A DNA stretch of 64,000 bases from an uncultured SAR116 cluster alpha proteobacterium (GTDB taxonomy: Bacteria > Pseudomonadota > Alphaproteobacteria > Puniceispirillales > Marisalimonadaceae), in assembly GCA_902625215.1 (NCBI GenBank), contig CACOAO010000002.1:1-64000 (forward strand), in the 5' to 3' direction. The notes beneath the pieces are model-generated. The model was given only the letters and a program-made list of their open reading frames with translations. It was not told where the DNA came from and searched no databases. The position numbers and the translations under genes were made by a program. Positions 54,300 through 63,153 of the stretch are shown one piece after another; the first letter of the stretch is position 1; every line of letters begins with the position of its first letter.

Positions 54300-55940
54300 T
54301 TATTGATTATTTTCTCTTAAATCCCTACGGATAATTTTACCTGTAGTAGTCAAAGGCAATTCACTAACGAACACTATAAGTCTTGGGTATTCATGAACTG
54401 CCAACTTTACTTTAACATGGTTTTGAATAGATTGTTTTAATTTATCATTTTGAGTTAAAACGTTATTTTGATCACTAGGCACTATAAAGGCTTTAATGAT
54501 TTGACCTCTTAATTTATCTGGAACACCTATTACGGCAACCATACTAACCTCTGGGTGAGATAGAATAACGTCTTCTACTTCACTTGGTCCAACCCTATAG
54601 CCCGAAGTATTGATAATATCATCTTCTCTACCTTTAAAATAAAAATAACCTTCTTCATCTATATAAGCAAAATCACCAGTATAAAGCCAACCATTTTTAA
54701 TTTTTTCATTTGTTGCTTCATCGTTTTCCCAATATTTTAAAAAAGAGACAGGAGTATCAGATTTAACTATTATTTCTCCATCTAAACCTGGCTCTTTTAT
54801 AAATTCCCCTTTTTCATTGACTATCCTAACATCGTGTCCAGGTACGGGTTTGCCAATAGAGCCCTGTTTAGTTGGCATAATCGCTCCACAATTAGAAACT
54901 GTTAAATTACATTCTGTTTGACCATAAAATTCATTAATTCCAACACCTAAAATTTGTTTACCCCACTCTAGCAAATCTTCTCCTAGAGCTTCACCACCTG
55001 AACCAACAGTTCTTAATTTCAAATTTTTTATTGTTTTAGAATAATTAAATGATTTCATCATTTTTAATGCAGTTGGTGGCAAAAAAGTATTTTTTATTTC
55101 AAGCTTAGATATTAAATCAAAAGTAAATTCAGGATCGAATTTTTGAGACCTGTAACTAATTACAGGAATTCCAAAGTGCCATGCTGGAAGAAGTACATCG
55201 AACAAACCTCCAATCCATGCCCAGTCAGCTGGTGTCCAAAATAAATCATTTACAGGTTCAGATGATGATAAAAACTCGTGAGGCATCTCTACCCCTGGTA
55301 TATGTCCCAATAATGATCTATGAGGCAGTAATGCACCTTTAGGACCTCCAGTTGTTCCAGAGGTATAAATTATCAAGGCAGGATCAGACGCTTTTGTTTT
55401 TTTGGTAACAAAACTATCCGATGATTGTTCTAATAACTTTTTAAAATTAAAAATATTATTTTTTTCATCATTAATATCTATACAAATTATTTTTTTTAAA
55501 TCAGGTAATCTATCTCTAATATCCATAATTTTATTTAAGCCAATGTTATCACATATCACTAAGGACGAACTAGAATTCAGCAAACGATAATGTAATGCAT
55601 CTGTTCCAAATAAATTAAATAAAGGTATAGAAATTTTTCCAGACTTGAAGCAAGCCATATGTGCAATTGCAGTTTCAGGACATTGACCTAAAATAATACC
55701 TACTCTTGCATTAGTCTCAATATTAAAATGATCAAAAACATTAGCAAGTTTATTTGAATATCTTTTGATATCTAAAAAAGACCACTTCTCTACCTTTCCA
55801 TCTTGTAAAAAATTAATTAATGCTGTTCTATTTTGATAAACATCCTGATCAACAGTATCAGATGCTATGTTATAAAATTCTGGAATATTCCATTTAAAAT
55901 TTAGATATAGCTCTTCAAAATTATTCAATTTTTGAAGCAT
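54300..55940 (-). CDS. Acyl-CoA synthetase, AcsA/medium-chain type
   Basis: A 546-aa adenylate-forming ligase. The P-loop is IIYTSGTTGGPKGALLPHRS near residue 190, then FWTPADWAWIGG and EFYGQTECNLTVSNC, as in AcsA-like short/medium-chain enzymes. The hinge is LYTGDFAYIDEEGYFYFKGREDDII, and TTTGKIIRRDLR holds the C-terminal lysine. ATG is preceded by an excellent AAGGTGAT ribosome site at 7 bp. It lies 125 bp upstream of metY and is divergent from the indolepyruvate oxidoreductase. Substrate probably an aryl, branched or short acid, perhaps the acyl product of amino-acid oxidation. Confidence 0.85.
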   Translation of the reverse strand: MLQKLNNFEELYLNFKWNIPEFYNIASDTVDQDVYQNRTALINFLQDGKVEKWSFLDIKRYSNKLANVFDHFNIETNARVGIILGQCPETAIAHMACFKSGKISIPLFNLFGTDALHYRLLNSSSSLVICDNIGLNKIMDIRDRLPDLKKIICIDINDEKNNIFNFKKLLEQSSDSFVTKKTKASDPALIIYTSGTTGGPKGALLPHRSLLGHIPGVEMPHEFLSSSEPVNDLFWTPADWAWIGGLFDVLLPAWHFGIPVISYRSQKFDPEFTFDLISKLEIKNTFLPPTALKMMKSFNYSKTIKNLKLRTVGSGGEALGEDLLEWGKQILGVGINEFYGQTECNLTVSNCGAIMPTKQGSIGKPVPGHDVRIVNEKGEFIKEPGLDGEIIVKSDTPVSFLKYWENDEATNEKIKNGWLYTGDFAYIDEEGYFYFKGREDDIINTSGYRVGPSEVEDVILSHPEVSMVAVIGVPDKLRGQIIKAFIVPSDQNNVLTQNDKLKQSIQNHVKVKLAVHEYPRLIVFVSELPLTTTGKIIRRDLRENNQ

Positions 55941-56033
55941 AAAAAATAATCACCTTTCTATAAATTATTCTTACTACTTGTTAAAATCTTTTTAATTATT
56001 TAAATTATAAAAATTAATAACATTGAGTTAGCT

Positions 56034-59000
56034 TTGAATTACGTTAATAATATTAGATTAGACGATTGTTTTACTAAGGACAATGATTTAGCACTAATGA
56101 ATGGTGTTCAAGCATTAGTGCGTCTTTTAATTGAACAAGCTAAACTCGATAAAGATAATGGATTGGTCACTCATGGTTATGTCAGTGGTTATCCAGGTTC
56201 GCCGCTTGGAACACTTGATTTAGAATTAGGGAGATCGAAGAAACATTTAGAAAAACATAATATAATTTTTCAACCAGCAGTGAATGAGGAATTAGCTGCT
56301 ACTGCTGCTTGGGGAACCCAAATGCTTGGTCTATATGACAGACCTCAAATAGATGGTGTTTTTTCAATGTGGTATGGTAAAGGACCAGGTTTAGACAGAT
56401 CTATGGATGCACTCAGACATGCAAATATGGGTGGCGTTTCTGTGAAAGGTGGAATGGTATTAGCAGTTGCAGATGATCCAATTGGAAAAAGTTCAACTAT
56501 TGCATACCAATCAGAGCAGTCTCTAATTTCAGCAGGTATCCCAGTTTTTTATCCAGCAAATGTAGATGAAGTCATACCTATGGGACTTCAAGCTTTTGCC
56601 TTGTCACGTCATGCAGGCATATGTGTTGCTCTCAAAATTACAAGTGACACAGCCGATTCAAATTCTGTTATAGACCTTGAAAATTTAAGACCTAATTTAA
56701 GAAAGCTAGAGGACCCAATAAATGTTCATGTCAATAGACATGACCCAGCTTTAGATAGAGAAGCGGCACTAATAAAAAGAAGAATACCTGCATCAAAACA
56801 TTTTATTAAAGAAAACAAAATCAATAAAATCATATTTAATCCAGCAAAAAAGATCTTGGGTATTATTGCTGTAGGAAAAGCAAAAACAGAAACTATAGAT
56901 GCTTTAGATAAAATTGGCATCAAAGATCCTGGAAAAAGTGGTATTGGTCTTTTTGCATGCAAAATACCCTGGCCATTAATAGACCAAGAAATAATTAATT
57001 TTTGTGAAAATTTTGAAGAAATTTTAGTAATAGAAGAAAAAGCTGGTATTGTTGAAGAACAAGTAGCTCACATTCTTTTTAATTGTAAATCTAGGCCTCA
57101 ATTATCAGGAAAATTAGATGCATCCTCTAAAGAAGAATTAATTCCTAAAATATCTGAATTATCCAGTGATATTATCGCAGATTGTTTACTAAAAAAGATT
57201 GGTCATTCATCAATTAATTTTGATATTCCTAAAGCAAAATCTGAATTAATTGGAAGTAATTTACCACCAGTTGCTTCAAGAACACCTTGGTATTGCGCTG
57301 GATGCCCTCACAACTCAGGAACAAAAACGCCAGAAGAAGAAGTTGTCGGTATTGGTATTGGATGCCACTCTATTGGATATTTTCTTCATCCTGAAAAATT
57401 AACAAATTTCAGCCAAATGGGTGGTGAAGGTGGACATTGGATAGGAAGAGCACCATTCTCTAATCATAAACATACATTTCAAAATATCGGTGACGGTACA
57501 TATGCTCACTCTGGTTCTTTAGCAATAAGAGCAGCCGTTTCAGCAGATGTTAATATAACATTTAAAATCCTTTATAATGATGCAGTAGCTATGACCGGTG
57601 GACAAAAAGCTATGGGTGGTGCAACTCCATGGGCAATTTCTAAACAACTTGCAGCAGAAGGTGTTAAAAAAATTTATGTTGTATCGGATGAACCAGAGCA
57701 GTTCAAAGAAACTAAATTATTTGCAGATAAGGTAGAAATATTTGATAGAGACGAGCTCATAAATGTTCAAAAAGAAGCAAGAACTATTTTAGGAGTAACA
57801 GCCATTATATATGTTCAGACTTGTGCGACTGAACTAAGAAGAAGACGTAAAAGAGGATACATTCAAGATCGAGATATTAAAATGTTTATTAATCCTGACG
57901 TTTGTGAAGGATGTGGTGATTGTGCTGAAAAATCAAATTGTGTAGCTGTAAAACCTCTGGATCATTTTGAAGGAATAAAAAAACAAATTGATCAGAGTGT
58001 TTGCAATAAGGATTATTCATGTAAAAAGGGGTTTTGTCCAAGCTTTATTGGCGTTCAATCTGGAAGCGTTGCAAAACCTCAGAAGAAGACTTTTCCACAA
58101 ATTCCTGAAATAGTATTTGGTTTAAAAAAACCAAAAAAAAACTTAAATAAAATTCAAAATATTATTATGGCTGGAATTGGTGGTACTGGAGTTTCAACTG
58201 TCGCAGCAATAATAGTTATGGCTGCTCGAATAGATAAATTATACGCACAATCAATGAACTTTACTGGCCTAGCTCAAAAAAATGGAGCTGTAACTAGCCA
58301 AATTCGGATAGGAAAAGAAAAAAAACTTTACGAGCGTTCTGCTAGACTTCCTAATGAAGCAGCTGATGTTCTTTTAGGATGTGATGCAGTTGTATCAGTC
58401 TCACCATCTATTACTAGAACACTCAATCCAAAAAAGACAATTGCTATCATAAATGGAAGAGTGGAACCTGTTGGTGTTGCTGGAGTTCATATTGGTACCG
58501 TAGTTGATGATAGTTTATTAAAAAAACATTTAGAAAATCACCTTGAAATTGAAAATATAAATTTCATGGATATATCTAATCTAGCTGAAGCTTTGGTTGG
58601 TGACACAGTTTCTGCTAACATAATGATGTTAGGAATGGCTGCTCAAAAAGGCCTTTTACCTATAAAAATTGAGTCTTTAATAAAAGCCATAGAACTTAAC
58701 GGAGTAGCTATTCAACAAAACCTTAATGCTTTTAACTGGGGCAGATTGTTAAGCGAAGAACCTGAAAAAGCTTTTAACGCAGCTAAACTTAAACAAGGAA
58801 AAACTGAATATATTTCAATAACAGATTATGTAGAAAAATTTTCAAAAATTCTTGGAGAATATCAAAATAAAGAGTATTCCCAAATTTTCTTGTCTTCAGT
58901 AAATAAAATAATTAAACGGGAAAAACAAACACCTAATGCGAACAAAGATTTACCTCTTGCGAGAAAAGTTGCTTTAACTTTATTTAGAGCCATGAGATAT

Positions 59001-59474
59001 AAAGATGAATATGAGGTTGCTAGACTTCATACTAGTGGAGAATTTGCACAAAACTTCTTAAATAAAAATAAAAATGCAAAATTAGAGTACTATTTAGCAC
59101 CCCCATTATTTTCAAAAAAAGATAAAGATACCGGACATCTTCTTAAAAGAAGATTTGGACCTTGGATTTTTAATGCTTTCAAGACGTTATCCTATTTCAA
59201 ATTTCTTAGGGGCACTAAATTTGATATTTTTGGATATACATTAGAAAGAAAGAAAGAGAGAGCTTTAGCCAGAAAAACTATTAAAACAGTAAACAAAATA
59301 TCAGATATTCTCAATGAAAATAATTATAATAAAATTTTTGATTTCCTAGATATTCCACTATCCATAAAAGGCTATGGACATGTGAAAGAAAAAAATATGA
59401 ACATAGCTGAAAAAAAATGGGATATAGCTTTTGAGAAAATTATTAATAATAAAAGCCTGAAAAAAGTTAGTTAA
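56034..59474 (+). CDS. Fused indolepyruvate ferredoxin oxidoreductase (IorA-IorB type)
   Basis: A 1146-aa 2-oxoacid:ferredoxin oxidoreductase of the large fused bacterial type. The N-terminal pyrimidine-binding part has HGYVSGYPGSPLGTLDLEL. The central ThDP domain has WYCAGCPHNSGTK and MGGEGGHWIGRAPF. A ferredoxin-like insert near residue 623 has CEGCGDCAEKSNC and a further cysteine group CNKDYSCKKGFC. The C-terminal gamma domain starts MAGIGGTGVSTVAA. It converts aryl or branched 2-oxoacids to acyl-CoA, fitting the adjoining acyl-CoA enzymes. TTG start with little ribosome-site support. It ends 1 bp from the convergent ligase gene. Confidence 0.92.
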   Translation: MNYVNNIRLDDCFTKDNDLALMNGVQALVRLLIEQAKLDKDNGLVTHGYVSGYPGSPLGTLDLELGRSKKHLEKHNIIFQPAVNEELAATAAWGTQMLGLYDRPQIDGVFSMWYGKGPGLDRSMDALRHANMGGVSVKGGMVLAVADDPIGKSSTIAYQSEQSLISAGIPVFYPANVDEVIPMGLQAFALSRHAGICVALKITSDTADSNSVIDLENLRPNLRKLEDPINVHVNRHDPALDREAALIKRRIPASKHFIKENKINKIIFNPAKKILGIIAVGKAKTETIDALDKIGIKDPGKSGIGLFACKIPWPLIDQEIINFCENFEEILVIEEKAGIVEEQVAHILFNCKSRPQLSGKLDASSKEELIPKISELSSDIIADCLLKKIGHSSINFDIPKAKSELIGSNLPPVASRTPWYCAGCPHNSGTKTPEEEVVGIGIGCHSIGYFLHPEKLTNFSQMGGEGGHWIGRAPFSNHKHTFQNIGDGTYAHSGSLAIRAAVSADVNITFKILYNDAVAMTGGQKAMGGATPWAISKQLAAEGVKKIYVVSDEPEQFKETKLFADKVEIFDRDELINVQKEARTILGVTAIIYVQTCATELRRRRKRGYIQDRDIKMFINPDVCEGCGDCAEKSNCVAVKPLDHFEGIKKQIDQSVCNKDYSCKKGFCPSFIGVQSGSVAKPQKKTFPQIPEIVFGLKKPKKNLNKIQNIIMAGIGGTGVSTVAAIIVMAARIDKLYAQSMNFTGLAQKNGAVTSQIRIGKEKKLYERSARLPNEAADVLLGCDAVVSVSPSITRTLNPKKTIAIINGRVEPVGVAGVHIGTVVDDSLLKKHLENHLEIENINFMDISNLAEALVGDTVSANIMMLGMAAQKGLLPIKIESLIKAIELNGVAIQQNLNAFNWGRLLSEEPEKAFNAAKLKQGKTEYISITDYVEKFSKILGEYQNKEYSQIFLSSVNKIIKREKQTPNANKDLPLARKVALTLFRAMRYKDEYEVARLHTSGEFAQNFLNKNKNAKLEYYLAPPLFSKKDKDTGHLLKRRFGPWIFNAFKTLSYFKFLRGTKFDIFGYTLERKKERALARKTIKTVNKISDILNENNYNKIFDFLDIPLSIKGYGHVKEKNMNIAEKKWDIAFEKIINNKSLKKVS

Positions 59475-59475
59475 A

Positions 59476-61113
59476 TTAAATCTGTTTTGCTTGTTCTCTT
59501 AATTTAAACTTTTGTATTTTTCCTGTGCTTGTTTTTGGTAATTCTACAAAGTTGAAATATTTTGGGACTTTAAAACCAGCGAGTATGGATTTACAGTGAT
59601 CTTTTAATTCAGTCTCTCCAGTTGAAGAACCTTCAGTGACTTCGACAAACGCACAAGGAGTTTCACCCCACTTTTCATCTTCTTTAGCTACAACGGCAAC
59701 CGCAACAACATCTGGGTGTTTGTATATAGCGTCTTCAACTTCAATCGAGGAAATGTTTTCTCCTCCTGATATTATTATATCTTTTGATCTGTCTTTGAGT
59801 TGTATATATCCATCATCATACCAAACTCCTAAGTCGCCTGTATGAAACCAACCATCTTCAAAAGCTTCATCAGTTGCTTTTTTATTTTTAAGGTAACCTT
59901 TCATAGTTATATTACCTCTTATAAATACTTCGCCTAGTGACACACCATCCTTTGGAACTTCTTTTTTTGTTTTGGGATTCATAATTTTCATATTTTCTTG
60001 GACAGAGTAAACAACACCTTGCCTTGCTTTTAATTTAGCTTGTTCGGAGGTATCGAATTGGTTCCACTCTGTATGCCATGCGCAGACAACGGCAGGCCCA
60101 TAAATTTCTGTAAGCCCATATACATGGATAACCTCAATGCCACAGGTCTCCATTTTACTTAGAACAGCTTCAGGAGGAGGAGCGCCCGCAGTCATCATTT
60201 TAATTTTTGATTTTAGAGATATTTTATTTTGTAATAAGTAATCCGCCACCATCTGCATTACAATTGGAGCTCCACATAAATGGGTTATATTGTGTTTTTT
60301 AAAAGCTTCTACAATTAATTCCCCACCTGGTTGTCTTAAGCAAACATGTGTGCCTGCTCTTTCAGTTATTGTCCAAGGAAAACACCATCCATTGCAGTGA
60401 AACATAGGAAGTGTCCATAAATATTTAGGATGCATTGGTAAATCCCACGTAAGCGTATTACCAATTGCATTTAAATAAGCTCCACGATGGTGATAAACAA
60501 CTCCTTTTGGGTTGCCTGTTGTTCCAGAAGTATAATTTAAAGCTATTGAATTCCACTCATCAGTTGGTAAAACATGGTCAAACTTTAAACCAATAAATTT
60601 TTCTAACTCTGTCTCATAGTCTGGGCAATTAAATTTCTCAGCAAAACTTGACCTTTCATTACCAGCAATTTTATCAACATATTCAATTAATAGTGGAGGA
60701 TTATTAAAATTCTCTAGTGCTTTTTCAACAATTTGACTGTATTCAGAATCATATATAAACAATTTAGATTCTCCATGTTCAAGAATGAAACGGACAGTAA
60801 AACTATCAAGTCTTGTATTAATTGCATTGAGGACTCCAGTTGCCATTGGCACCCCAAAGTGACACTCCCACATGACAGGAATATTTGGTAGCATTACTGC
60901 TATTGTACTCCCGTCAGCGTAATTTTTACTTTTAACTAGCTCTGCTAATGCGTCACATCTTTCACCAACTTGCTGATAAGTTAATTTGTAGTCTTTATAT
61001 TCAATAGCAGTTTGATTTGGGAATGTTTTTCTTGTTCTTTCTAGAAATGATAAAGGGCTTAATGCAGCATAATTTGCTTTGTTTTTACTTAAACCATTTT
61101 CTATATCAGACAT
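59476..61113 (-). CDS. Acyl-CoA ligase, DmdB-like (3-methylmercaptopropionyl-CoA ligase type)
   Basis: A 545-aa adenylate-forming ligase. The ATG at 61113 is chosen over the track's 61164 because AGGAGG stands 9 bp before it. Motifs: AALSPLSFLERT near the N-terminus, LNYTSGTTGNPKGVVYHHRGA (P-loop), FHCNGWCFPW, and FHTGDLGVWYDDGYIQLKDRSKD. SGGENISSIEVE and a terminal TGKIQKFKLR follow. N-terminal layout and the adjacent divergent DmdC-like gene make a DMSP-demethylation ligase (MMPA-CoA ligase) a good candidate, but many ligases of this group act on other fatty or aryl acids. Confidence 0.8.
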   Translation of the reverse strand: MSDIENGLSKNKANYAALSPLSFLERTRKTFPNQTAIEYKDYKLTYQQVGERCDALAELVKSKNYADGSTIAVMLPNIPVMWECHFGVPMATGVLNAINTRLDSFTVRFILEHGESKLFIYDSEYSQIVEKALENFNNPPLLIEYVDKIAGNERSSFAEKFNCPDYETELEKFIGLKFDHVLPTDEWNSIALNYTSGTTGNPKGVVYHHRGAYLNAIGNTLTWDLPMHPKYLWTLPMFHCNGWCFPWTITERAGTHVCLRQPGGELIVEAFKKHNITHLCGAPIVMQMVADYLLQNKISLKSKIKMMTAGAPPPEAVLSKMETCGIEVIHVYGLTEIYGPAVVCAWHTEWNQFDTSEQAKLKARQGVVYSVQENMKIMNPKTKKEVPKDGVSLGEVFIRGNITMKGYLKNKKATDEAFEDGWFHTGDLGVWYDDGYIQLKDRSKDIIISGGENISSIEVEDAIYKHPDVVAVAVVAKEDEKWGETPCAFVEVTEGSSTGETELKDHCKSILAGFKVPKYFNFVELPKTSTGKIQKFKLREQAKQI

Positions 61114-61191
61114 AGTTGATTTCCTCCTAATAATATTCATAATAGTAAGGTTAAATTTTATCAACTATGAAAAATATATTGGAGTTTTTAA

Positions 61192-62901
61192 ATGGGGTAT
61201 ACGTCTCCTTTAGAGGATACAAAGTTTGTTTTAGAAAATCTTTTGCCTGCTCACGAGGATCTTGATGATAGTACTATTGATGCAGTCCTCTCAGAAGCTG
61301 GAAAGCTAGCAGATAATTACTTAGCACCGTTAAATCAATTTGGTGATAAAAATAATCCTATTCTTAGACAAGATCATGAAGTTGAGACACCTGAAGGATT
61401 TAGTCACGCTTTTTCAGAAATTGCAAAAGGTGGCTGGATTGGAGTAGCAAGTGATTCTAATTACGATGGTATGGGACTGCCTGCAAGAATGAGTGCTGCT
61501 ATTAACGAATATTGGCATGGAGCTAATATGTCTTTCGCATTATGCAGCTTACTTACCCAGGGATTAATTGACGCATTTACTCTAGTCGGAACAGAAGAAG
61601 AGAAGAGAACTTATTTGCCCAAGTTTAATTCTGGGGCCTGGACAGGCACCATGAATCTAACTGAACCTCAGTCTGGAACAGATCTAGCTACAATAAAAAC
61701 TAAAGCTGAATATGATGGTGAAAATTGGAAGATAAAAGGACAAAAAATATACATAACTTATGGTGAACATGATATGTCAGAAAATATTATTCATTTAGTT
61801 CTGGCAAGAACTGAAGGAGCACCTGAAGGTATAAAAGGGATTTCTACTTTTATAATTCCAAAATTTTTAAAAGATCAAAGTGGCAATTACACAATTAGAA
61901 ATGATCTTAAATGCATATCTATCGAACATAAAATGGGAATAAAAGCAAGCCCAACAGCAGTAATGTCATATGGAGAGAATGAAGGCGCTGTGGGTTATAT
62001 GCTAGGCGAAGAAGGTAGAGGCATTGAATATATGTTTATTATGATGAACAGAGCAAGATTTGATGTTGGACTTCAAGGAATGGCAATTTCAGAGGCTGCA
62101 AGACAAAAAGCACTAGAGTACGCAACCACAAGAATTCAAGGAACTCCAATTAATAGAGAAAATGGCACACCAATAATAGGCCATGGTGATGTAAAAAGAC
62201 TACTTTTATCAATGCGCAGTCTTACGGAGGCAATGCGTGCTCTAATTTTAGTTTCATCCGAAATTATGGAAAGAGCACATAACGGGGATGAAAAGTGCAA
62301 ATTGAAAGAAGGTTTTTTAATTCCTATAATCAAAGGTTGGTCAACTGAATTAGCACAAGAAGTTACAAGTAATGGACTACAAATTCACGGAGGTATGGGA
62401 TTTATTGAAGAAACTGGAGCTGCCCAGTTTATGAGAGATGCTAGAATTTTACCAATATATGAGGGAACCAACGCTATTCAAGCCAATGATTTTATGTTCC
62501 GGAAAACTCTAAGAGATAGTGGAAAAACAGCTAAAGAATTTTTAAAAGAAATTAAAGTCGACTGCACGCAAAATCAAGAAATGTCAAATATGATAAACTT
62601 AGCATCAAATACTTTAGATTTTATTTTAGAAAACAGAGATGATCCTGAAATGCTATCTTGCATTAGTTTTGATTACATGATGGGGTTCGGATATTTAGTT
62701 GGTGGATGGCTCATGCATAAAGCAAAAGAAAAGGCTAATTTAAAATTGTCGAATGAAAATCAGAAAGAAAATTTTCTAAAAAGTAAAATCATTTCAGCTG
62801 AATTTTATGATTTTCATATATTACCGAGAGTAGAATCTCATTTTAAAATTGTTGTTAAAGGGGCAACCGTAGTTAAATCAACAAACGATTCTTTTATTTA
62901 A
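61192..62901 (+). CDS. Acyl-CoA dehydrogenase, DmdC-like long form
   Basis: A 569-aa acyl-CoA dehydrogenase with N- and C-terminal extensions, the size class of DmdC (3-methylmercaptopropionyl-CoA dehydrogenase) and not of the 390-aa enzymes elsewhere in the window. The catalytic Glu is in the canonical ILPIYEGTNAIQ site near residue 425. FAD-domain motifs include NLTEPQSGTDLATI and GQKIYITYGEHDM. Divergent from the DmdB-like gene. GGAG lies 7 bp before the ATG. If the pair acts on DMSP, a DmdA and a DmdD must be elsewhere, as neither is in the window. Confidence 0.8.
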   Translation: MGYTSPLEDTKFVLENLLPAHEDLDDSTIDAVLSEAGKLADNYLAPLNQFGDKNNPILRQDHEVETPEGFSHAFSEIAKGGWIGVASDSNYDGMGLPARMSAAINEYWHGANMSFALCSLLTQGLIDAFTLVGTEEEKRTYLPKFNSGAWTGTMNLTEPQSGTDLATIKTKAEYDGENWKIKGQKIYITYGEHDMSENIIHLVLARTEGAPEGIKGISTFIIPKFLKDQSGNYTIRNDLKCISIEHKMGIKASPTAVMSYGENEGAVGYMLGEEGRGIEYMFIMMNRARFDVGLQGMAISEAARQKALEYATTRIQGTPINRENGTPIIGHGDVKRLLLSMRSLTEAMRALILVSSEIMERAHNGDEKCKLKEGFLIPIIKGWSTELAQEVTSNGLQIHGGMGFIEETGAAQFMRDARILPIYEGTNAIQANDFMFRKTLRDSGKTAKEFLKEIKVDCTQNQEMSNMINLASNTLDFILENRDDPEMLSCISFDYMMGFGYLVGGWLMHKAKEKANLKLSNENQKENFLKSKIISAEFYDFHILPRVESHFKIVVKGATVVKSTNDSFI

Positions 62902-63098
62902 CAAGTAAATTAATTTAATTTTTTTAAAAAAATGTTGTTTTTTGTTAAATAAGTCATTGAAAATAAATATTATATTTTTTTTGATTTTTTATTTAAGTTT
63001 ATGTTGATTTTAATGTTTTTTTGGATAGCCTATAAATTATATGTGGGGGGTTACTTATTTCTAAGTTTGATCTCATCAATTTTTTTTACTGTGAGTAA

Positions 63099-63115
63099 TT
63101 TACTAGTTTAGTAAA
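63099..63115 (+). other. Small hairpin in the 252-bp gap before the last gene
   Basis: TTTACTA and TAGTAAA form a 7-bp stem with loop GTT about 40 bp upstream of the last gene. The surrounding gap (62902-63153) is AT-rich with T runs and probably holds the end of the DmdC-like transcript and the promoter of the ligase gene. No other element was identified. Confidence 0.35.
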
Positions 63116-63153
63116 GCACTCAAACATTAATGAGGTTAAACTTAAAGGTAAAT

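Noticed and set aside
63001-63111. A 36-codon hydrophobic ORF in the gap before the last gene
   Set aside because: No ribosome site, simple T-rich composition that encodes hydrophobic residues by default, and it runs into a hairpin. Likely chance.
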